A stretch of DNA of 53,910 bases, from positions 1 through 53,910 of the forward strand of contig CAADUC010000056.1 of NCBI GenBank assembly GCA_900752115.1, given 5' to 3'. The notes below the pieces were generated by a model. That model saw only the letters and a program-made list of their open reading frames with translations. It had not been told where the DNA came from and did not search any database. This document shows positions 49,713-53,910 of the stretch, one piece after another (within the stretch, counting starts at the first letter, position 1; each line of letters starts with the position of its first letter). This DNA is from Clostridia bacterium (lineage in GTDB: Bacteria > Bacillota > Clostridia > Oscillospirales > Acutalibacteraceae). Position numbers and translations under genes: made by a program.

Positions 49713-50355
49713 GGAAAGGGTCCGATCCAGCTTGGCGCTTGTACATAGTTGTGCGCAGCGTTTCCGCGGCCGCGGCATCGAGTATGACGATCTTTTTCAG
49801 GCGGGCTGCCTCGGACTGATAAAGGCGGCGGAGAATTTTGAGGAAAGCCGCGGCCTGCGTTTTTCCACGTACGCTGTTTTCCTGATTCTCGGTGAGATGC
49901 GACTGCTCTTCCGCAAAGGCGGGACAGTGAAAATGAGCCGGGCTCTGCGCGAGCTTGCGGTACGTGCGTCGCGTGCGCGGGATGATTTTTTTCAGCGGGA
50001 GGGGAGAAGTCCTACCGTGGGCGAAGTAGCGGAACTTCTCGGCGTGGAGCCGGAACAGGCCGCTCAGGCGCTCTCGGCAGCGCAGCCTGTTCTTTCTCTG
50101 ACGGAGAGCGAGGAGGACGGCGGCGGCCAGGCAGACGTTGCCGTTGACAGCGGAGAGGAAGCTGCTCTGGAACGCCTTTCCCTGCGTCAGGCAGTCGGAG
50201 AGCTTGAACCCCGCGATCGGAAAATTGTTTATCTGCGTTACTGTAAAAGCAGTACGCAAACCGAAACGGCACGTTGCCTCGGCATGACGCAGGTGCAGGT
50301 TTCCAGACGTGAGAAGGTGATTTTGCAGCAGCTGAGGCAGAAGCTCGCAGAATGA
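49702..50355 (+). CDS. sigF: Sporulation sigma factor F
   Basis: A 217-residue sigma-70 family factor, first forespore-specific sigma. Region 2 is YDDLFQAGCLGLIKAAENFE with FSTYAVFLILGEMRLLFR, region 3 is around SPTVGEVAELLGVEPEQ, and region 4 has the HTH TQTETARCLGMTQVQVSRREK. It lacks region 1.1 as expected. The ribosome binding site is poor and the start overlaps spoIIAB, so it depends on coupled translation. Its presence identifies a spore-forming lineage. Confidence 0.95.
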   Translation: MDAEERVRSSLALVHSCAQRFRGRGIEYDDLFQAGCLGLIKAAENFEESRGLRFSTYAVFLILGEMRLLFRKGGTVKMSRALRELAVRASRARDDFFQREGRSPTVGEVAELLGVEPEQAAQALSAAQPVLSLTESEEDGGGQADVAVDSGEEAALERLSLRQAVGELEPRDRKIVYLRYCKSSTQTETARCLGMTQVQVSRREKVILQQLRQKLAE

Positions 50356-50588
50356 GCGCAAACCGCATCCTTATGGGATTTTTCCTAAAAACCGCATGGA
50401 TAGGGAGGAATTCCTGTGCGCTAATTTTTTCGAACATAGAAAATGAGGGAAAAAGCCCATAAAACCCCATAAAAAGCCTTGCAGAACCGCATGGGATGGG
50501 GTAAAATAAGGGTCGCAGGTTCGCGAAAATATGCTGCGAAGGTTTTTATATGAATGTTGCCGCAAGGCTGTTACAGGAGGGATTATTC
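50356..50588 (+). other. Spacer after sigF with repeated AACCGCAT motifs
   Basis: AACCGCAT occurs at 50361, 50390 and 50484, each followed by G-rich or CC-rich bases, and CCCATAAAA occurs twice near 50456-50475. These can pair with TATGGG at about 50372. A weak hairpin ATCC/GGATTTTT near 50366-50382 may end the sigF transcript. No gene seen. Confidence 0.4.
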
Positions 50589-50957
50589 ATGCCGAGAACC
50601 AAGAAAGCGACGGCGCCGAAAACGGCGGCTGTCGAAGTGAAAAAGGAAGCGCCTGTTCAGGCAAAGGCTGAGGCCCCCGTCGAAGTGAAGACGGAGGTTC
50701 CTGCTGAGGTCAAAAAGGCGGCACCGAAGAAGACCGCCCCGAAGAAAGCTGCCGCGCCGGTGGAAATTGTTCACGTTCAGTTTGCCGGAGATGAGTGGAC
50801 GGTGTCTGAGCTGGTAGAGAAGGCGAAGGCTGCCTATGCCGCCGCAGGCGGAAATGTGTCTGAGATCAAAGAGCTTCAGCTCTATATTAAACCCGAAGAG
50901 CATAAGGCATACTATGTTGTCAACGGCGAAGCCGCCGGATGCAGCATCGATCTGTAA
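50589..50957 (+). CDS. DUF6465-like protein with Lys/Ala/Pro-rich N-terminus
   Basis: A 122-residue protein. Residues 1-60 are a basic low-complexity tail of PKKA/EVK repeats (KKTAPKKAAAP), like histone-H1-type or nucleic-acid-binding tails. Residues 62-122 form a compact domain (VHVQFAGDEWTVSELVEKAK, LQLYIKPEEHKAYYVVNG) matching the DUF6465 family of Clostridia. Function unknown. CAGGAGG precedes the ATG at 50589. It stands between sigF and a terminator and may be sporulation-linked, but no sigma-F type promoter could be assigned. Confidence 0.75.
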   Translation: MPRTKKATAPKTAAVEVKKEAPVQAKAEAPVEVKTEVPAEVKKAAPKKTAPKKAAAPVEIVHVQFAGDEWTVSELVEKAKAAYAAAGGNVSEIKELQLYIKPEEHKAYYVVNGEAAGCSIDL

Positions 50958-50978
50958 GCATTGCCTGCAAAACGGAAG

Positions 50979-51018
50979 AAAAACCGGGGCCGCGTTATGT
51001 GCGGTCCCGGTTTTTTTC
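50979..51018 (+). terminator. Terminator of the DUF6465-like gene
   Basis: AAAAACCGGGGCCGC pairs with GCGGTCCCGGTTTTT over a 7-base loop and runs into TTTTTTT. Confidence 0.85.
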
Positions 51019-51097
51019 GTTTATCCATTGATGCAGCAGGCGGCGGAGTTTTTTCATGAAAGAATTTTTCTTCGTGCAGCGTGCAGCTCTTTTTATC

Positions 51098-51973
51098 TCA
51101 TGGTACGAGTTTGAAATCGTCCGTTTTCACCGAAAAGCCGGATGACGTCTGTCTGCGGAAGACAGAGGGGGAAACACCGGCAGTTTTTGTAAAAGCGAGG
51201 GCGAAGTTCTGGCGGCTGTTGAATCCTACTTCCTCTGCAATATCGATTTGCCGCATGGAGGTGTTCGTGAGGAGAAATTTAGCCCGGTTGATCCGCAGAC
51301 GATTCACGTATGCCATGACGCCGCATCCAAACTCCCGGTGAAACAGTGCTTGCAGGTAGCTGCGGTTGACTCCGGCCTCCCGCGCGGCGTCTTCCACAGT
51401 GACTGTCTCTGTACAGTGCTCTTCCAGATAAGCAGCGGCACGGCGTACATAGATCAGGCTGCCGCTCGTCTTTTCCTTTGCAGAGGCCTCTGCAAGCTCA
51501 CAGATCGTGCGCTCCAGCAGGTTTCCGATCAGAAAACGCGTGTCCGGTGTGTTTCCGCGTTCCAGTTGGGCGACGAGATCTTTCATCACAGAGCCGAAGC
51601 TTTCTCTTCCGTTTGCCGTAAAATATGGTTTTGCCGCCCGGAAAAATGCCTGCACCGACGGGCAGGCAGCCAGCGCTCCCCGCACACATGCCGCACCGCT
51701 GTCCGCGCGGCACGCAAACTCAATGTTCATGATGCTGCAGCCGCGCGGATCGTCGATAGACAGCCGATGGGGACCGCCCTCGTCGAGGAAAATATATTGT
51801 CCGTGCGACAATTCATGGCGCTTTCCGTCCGCTTCCACCGCCGAGCGTCCGGAGAGCACATACATAATTTCACAGCGAGGATGGCTGTGCGCCGCCATCG
51901 AGTAGCGCTGCAGGGAAAGCGAATAATATGCCTCCGGCTGCAGCCAAGGTGTTTTTGTGTTATAAAGGCTCAC
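51098..51973 (-). CDS. AraC-family regulator with cupin sensor
   Basis: A 291-residue regulator. The N-terminal cupin contains AAHSHPRCEIMYVLSGRSAV and LSHGQYIFLDEGGPHRL. The C-terminal HTH pair is VEDAAREAGVNRSYLQALFH and QIDIAEEVGFNSRQNFALAF with the AGVSPSVFRR end. It starts at GTG (51973), since GGGGGAGG is about 8 bases upstream and an ATG at 51980 is out of frame. It is divergent from the GH4 glycosidase gene, 298 bases away, and most likely activates it in response to an oligosaccharide (inference). Confidence 0.93.
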   Translation of the reverse strand: MSLYNTKTPWLQPEAYYSLSLQRYSMAAHSHPRCEIMYVLSGRSAVEADGKRHELSHGQYIFLDEGGPHRLSIDDPRGCSIMNIEFACRADSGAACVRGALAACPSVQAFFRAAKPYFTANGRESFGSVMKDLVAQLERGNTPDTRFLIGNLLERTICELAEASAKEKTSGSLIYVRRAAAYLEEHCTETVTVEDAAREAGVNRSYLQALFHREFGCGVMAYVNRLRINRAKFLLTNTSMRQIDIAEEVGFNSRQNFALAFTKTAGVSPSVFRRQTSSGFSVKTDDFKLVP

Positions 51974-52271
51974 GCTGCATTCCTCCCCCTTCTCAAATAA
52001 TAATAAGACAATTTATTGCATCTGTAAAGGCGCGCCCACAGAAGCTTCCATCCGGTCCATTACTCCCTGCTATACTGGAGGCACAATCCCGGGCCGGAAA
52101 AAACAGCGGTCGCCGCGTCCGGCGGGCATCCGTGAAAGGTGCCGCTCGTGAAAAACATTCGGCTGCGGATGGGACTTCTCTGCGAAAACCGTGTTTGCCG
52201 GCTTTTGCGGCAGGACCAGGCGCGGGAAGTCCGAAACAGAGCGTTTGAAGAAAAGAAGGGGGAACTGTTGT

Positions 52272-53777
52272 ATGAGCTTTAAAATTGCATTTATCGGAGC
52301 GGGAAGCATCGGCTTCACAAGACGGCTGCTGGCCGATCTTCTTACTGTCCCGGAGTTCCATGACATTGAGGTGGCGTTTACCGATATTAACGCGGAGAAC
52401 CTGCGTATGGTATACGAGCTGTGCCAGCGGGATATCGAGGCGAACGGCCTGCCGATCAAAATTACCACCACACTTGACCGCCGTGAAGCGTTCCGCGGCG
52501 CAAAGTACGTGATCAACTCCGTGCGCATCGGTATGCTTGAGGCATTTGAGATGGATGTGAACATCCCGCTCAAATACGGTGTGGATCAGTGTGTGGGCGA
52601 TACTCTTTGCGCGGGCGGCGTGCTGTACGGCCAGCGCAGCGCGTATGCCGCGCTCGAGTTCTGCCGCGATATCGAGGAGGTGGCGGCTCCCGGCTGCATT
52701 CTCCTCAACTACGCCAACCCGAACGCCATGGTGACTTGGATGTGCAACAAGTACAGCTCCGTCAAAACCATCGGCCTGTGCCATGGCGTGCAGGGCGGTC
52801 ACCGCCAGATCGCCGAGGCGCTCGGTTACCGTCAGGATGAAGTGGATATCATCTGTGCCGGCATTAACCATATGACCTGGTATATCAGTGTCAAGCACAA
52901 CGGCGAGGATCTGACCGGCAAAATTCTTGAGGCGTATGAGAATGATCCGAAGCTCAGCCGTACGGAGAAGGTGCGCATCGACATGCTGCGCCGATTCGGT
53001 TACTATTCCACCGAATCGAACGGCCATCTCTCGGAGTACATTCCGTGGTACCGCAAGAACGAGAAGGAGCTGCTCAACTGGATAGACCTTGACGTGTGGG
53101 ATCATGGCGAGACGGGCGGTTACCTGCGTGTTTGCCAGGAGGGCAGAAGCTGGTTTGAGACGGATTTCCCGAACTGGATGAAGGAGCCTCCGATGCAGTT
53201 TGTTCCTGAGAAGCGCAGCCAGGAGCATGGCTCATACATCATTGAGTCGCTTGAGACGGGACGCATTTATCGCGGTCACTTCAACGTCGTGAACAACGGC
53301 GCGATTTCCAACCTGCCGGACGATTGCATCGTGGAAGTTCCCGGCTATGTCGATGCAAACGGTATTAACATTACCCGTGTGGGCGATCTTCCGCTTGGCC
53401 CGGCCGCCTGCTGCATGAGCAATATCAACGTGCAGCGGCTTGCCGTCGAGGCCGCTTACCGCGGCGACGATCTGCTGCTGAAGCAGGCTCTCATGCTTGA
53501 TCCGCTTACAGGAGCAGTCTGCACTCCGCCTCAGATCTGGCAGATGGCTGACGAGATGCTGATTGCGGAGGAAAAATGGCTGCCGCAGTATGCAGACGCT
53601 ATCGTGAAGGCGAAGATCCGTATGGAGGAAGGCCGCAAAAACGGTACGCTTCTTCCTACCCGTGAGGGCTACCAGGGGGCAGCCCGCCTGCACACCAAGA
53701 CGGTGGAGGAAATGCGCGAGAATCGTGCCGAGGCCACCCGCAATGCCGCTGAAGCAGATAAGTCCAAGAAAGACTGA
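52272..53777 (+). CDS. GH4-family alpha-glycosidase (alpha-galactosidase/alpha-glucosidase type)
   Basis: A 501-residue cytoplasmic hydrolase using NAD+ and a divalent metal. The NAD motif is KIAFIGAGSIGFTRRLLADLL, the sugar-binding NYANPNAMVTW follows, and the metal ligands are C170 in IGLCHGVQGG and H200 in AGINHMTWY. The CHGVQ/GINHM combination is seen in the alpha-galactosidase/alpha-glucosidase (MelA/AglA) branch rather than in phospho-glucosidases. The C-terminal tail is longer than in MelA and highly charged. The ATG at 52272 has AAGGGGG upstream. No transporter is beside it. Exact sugar specificity is open. Confidence 0.92.
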   Translation: MSFKIAFIGAGSIGFTRRLLADLLTVPEFHDIEVAFTDINAENLRMVYELCQRDIEANGLPIKITTTLDRREAFRGAKYVINSVRIGMLEAFEMDVNIPLKYGVDQCVGDTLCAGGVLYGQRSAYAALEFCRDIEEVAAPGCILLNYANPNAMVTWMCNKYSSVKTIGLCHGVQGGHRQIAEALGYRQDEVDIICAGINHMTWYISVKHNGEDLTGKILEAYENDPKLSRTEKVRIDMLRRFGYYSTESNGHLSEYIPWYRKNEKELLNWIDLDVWDHGETGGYLRVCQEGRSWFETDFPNWMKEPPMQFVPEKRSQEHGSYIIESLETGRIYRGHFNVVNNGAISNLPDDCIVEVPGYVDANGINITRVGDLPLGPAACCMSNINVQRLAVEAAYRGDDLLLKQALMLDPLTGAVCTPPQIWQMADEMLIAEEKWLPQYADAIVKAKIRMEEGRKNGTLLPTREGYQGAARLHTKTVEEMRENRAEATRNAAEADKSKKD

Positions 53778-53812
53778 TTTATCATTTGGTCTATTGGCCG
53801 CTATGCTGTTTT

Positions 53813-53850
53813 AAAAGCTCTCCGGCGAGTTTGCCGGAGAGCTTTTCTTT
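53813..53850 (+). terminator. Terminator of the GH4 gene
   Basis: AAAAGCTCTCCGGC (53813-53826) pairs perfectly with GCCGGAGAGCTTTT (53833-53846), followed by CTTTT. Confidence 0.85.
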
Positions 53851-53853
53851 TGC

Positions 53854-53882
53854 TTGACAAATGTACGATTTCGTACTATAAT
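53854..53882 (+). promoter_or_regulatory. Perfect sigma-A consensus promoter at the right edge
   Basis: TTGACA (53854-53859) and TATAAT (53877-53882) with a 17-base spacer, matching consensus in every position. The gene it drives starts outside the window. Confidence 0.85.
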
Positions 53883-53908
53883 CCCGTTGGATTGTACGAT
53901 TTCATACT
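53863..53908. promoter_or_regulatory. Two palindromic operators in the edge promoter
   Basis: GTACGATTTCGTAC (53863-53876) is a perfect palindrome filling the spacer. A second copy with one mismatch, GTACGATTTCATAC, begins 31 bases later at about 53894, after the -10 box. The spacing is about three helical turns, typical of a dimeric repressor (TetR- or MarR-like) controlling its own gene. Confidence 0.75.
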
Positions 53909-53910
53909 AA

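Noticed and set aside
1..53910. tRNA, rRNA, prophage, transposase or insertion-sequence genes
   Set aside because: None of the intergenic segments could be folded into a tRNA by eye, and no transposase, integrase or phage protein was recognised.

Overview
The window is about 54 kb of a GC-rich bacterial chromosome from an endospore-forming Bacillota, most likely class Clostridia and plausibly Oscillospirales. The evidence is a complete spoIIAA-spoIIAB-sigF operon, a gatCAB amidotransferase operon, clostridial-type NifU/NifS iron-sulfur genes, strong GGAGG ribosome binding sites and sigma-A promoters with 17-bp spacers. Genus is not determinable from the sequence alone. No rRNA, tRNA, CRISPR array, prophage or insertion sequence was seen.

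Region 1 (1-2.3 kb): the 3' part of an AraC-type regulator, an SPFH/band-7 membrane protein and a NifX/NifB-like cofactor-binding protein. Region 2 (2.7-10.5 kb): an overlapping hemA-hemC-cobA/hemD-(acetyltransferase)-hemB-hemL-precorrin-2 dehydrogenase operon. It makes uroporphyrinogen III and diverts it to siroheme (or corrinoids), since no hemE, hemG or hemH is present. A Crp/Fnr-family regulator follows. Region 3 (10.8-15.5 kb): a GNAT acetyltransferase, then a sulfur group made of a siroheme sulfite/nitrite reductase-like protein, a divergent LysR regulator and a CoA-disulfide/persulfide reductase with a rhodanese domain. Siroheme made in region 2 is the expected cofactor of this reductase.

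Region 4 (15.7-20.5 kb): rhamnose catabolism (AraC regulator, rhaB, rhaA, rhaD). Region 5 (20.7-26.9 kb): gltD and gltB, with a promoter and a leader terminator that look like an attenuator. Region 6 (27.3-37.8 kb): a PIN/NYN-like protein, then an operon of split transketolase, FGGY kinase and a fucose-isomerase-family enzyme. Divergent from this operon lie a LacI regulator, a DUF5060/DUF4038-type glycoside hydrolase and an aldo/keto reductase. The enzyme set matches the D-apiose catabolic logic (isomerase, apulose kinase, apulose-4-phosphate transketolase) and the hydrolase resembles the apiosidase-containing GH140 group. I regard this as the most interesting locus: a candidate apiose (apiin or rhamnogalacturonan-II side chain) utilisation system next to rhamnose genes.

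Region 7 (37.8-48.8 kb): gatCAB, a metallo-beta-lactamase-fold hydrolase, a MATE exporter with a long structured leader ending in a terminator, nifU/nifS, rnhA, an almost perfect tandem 106-bp repeat, a small DUF6054-like gene and folC. Region 8 (48.9-53.9 kb): the sigma-F operon, a DUF6465-like protein, an AraC regulator divergent from a GH4 glycosidase, and at the right edge a consensus promoter embedded in two copies of a palindromic operator. Region 8 and region 6 together suggest a gut or rumen-type plant-glycan degrader (inference).
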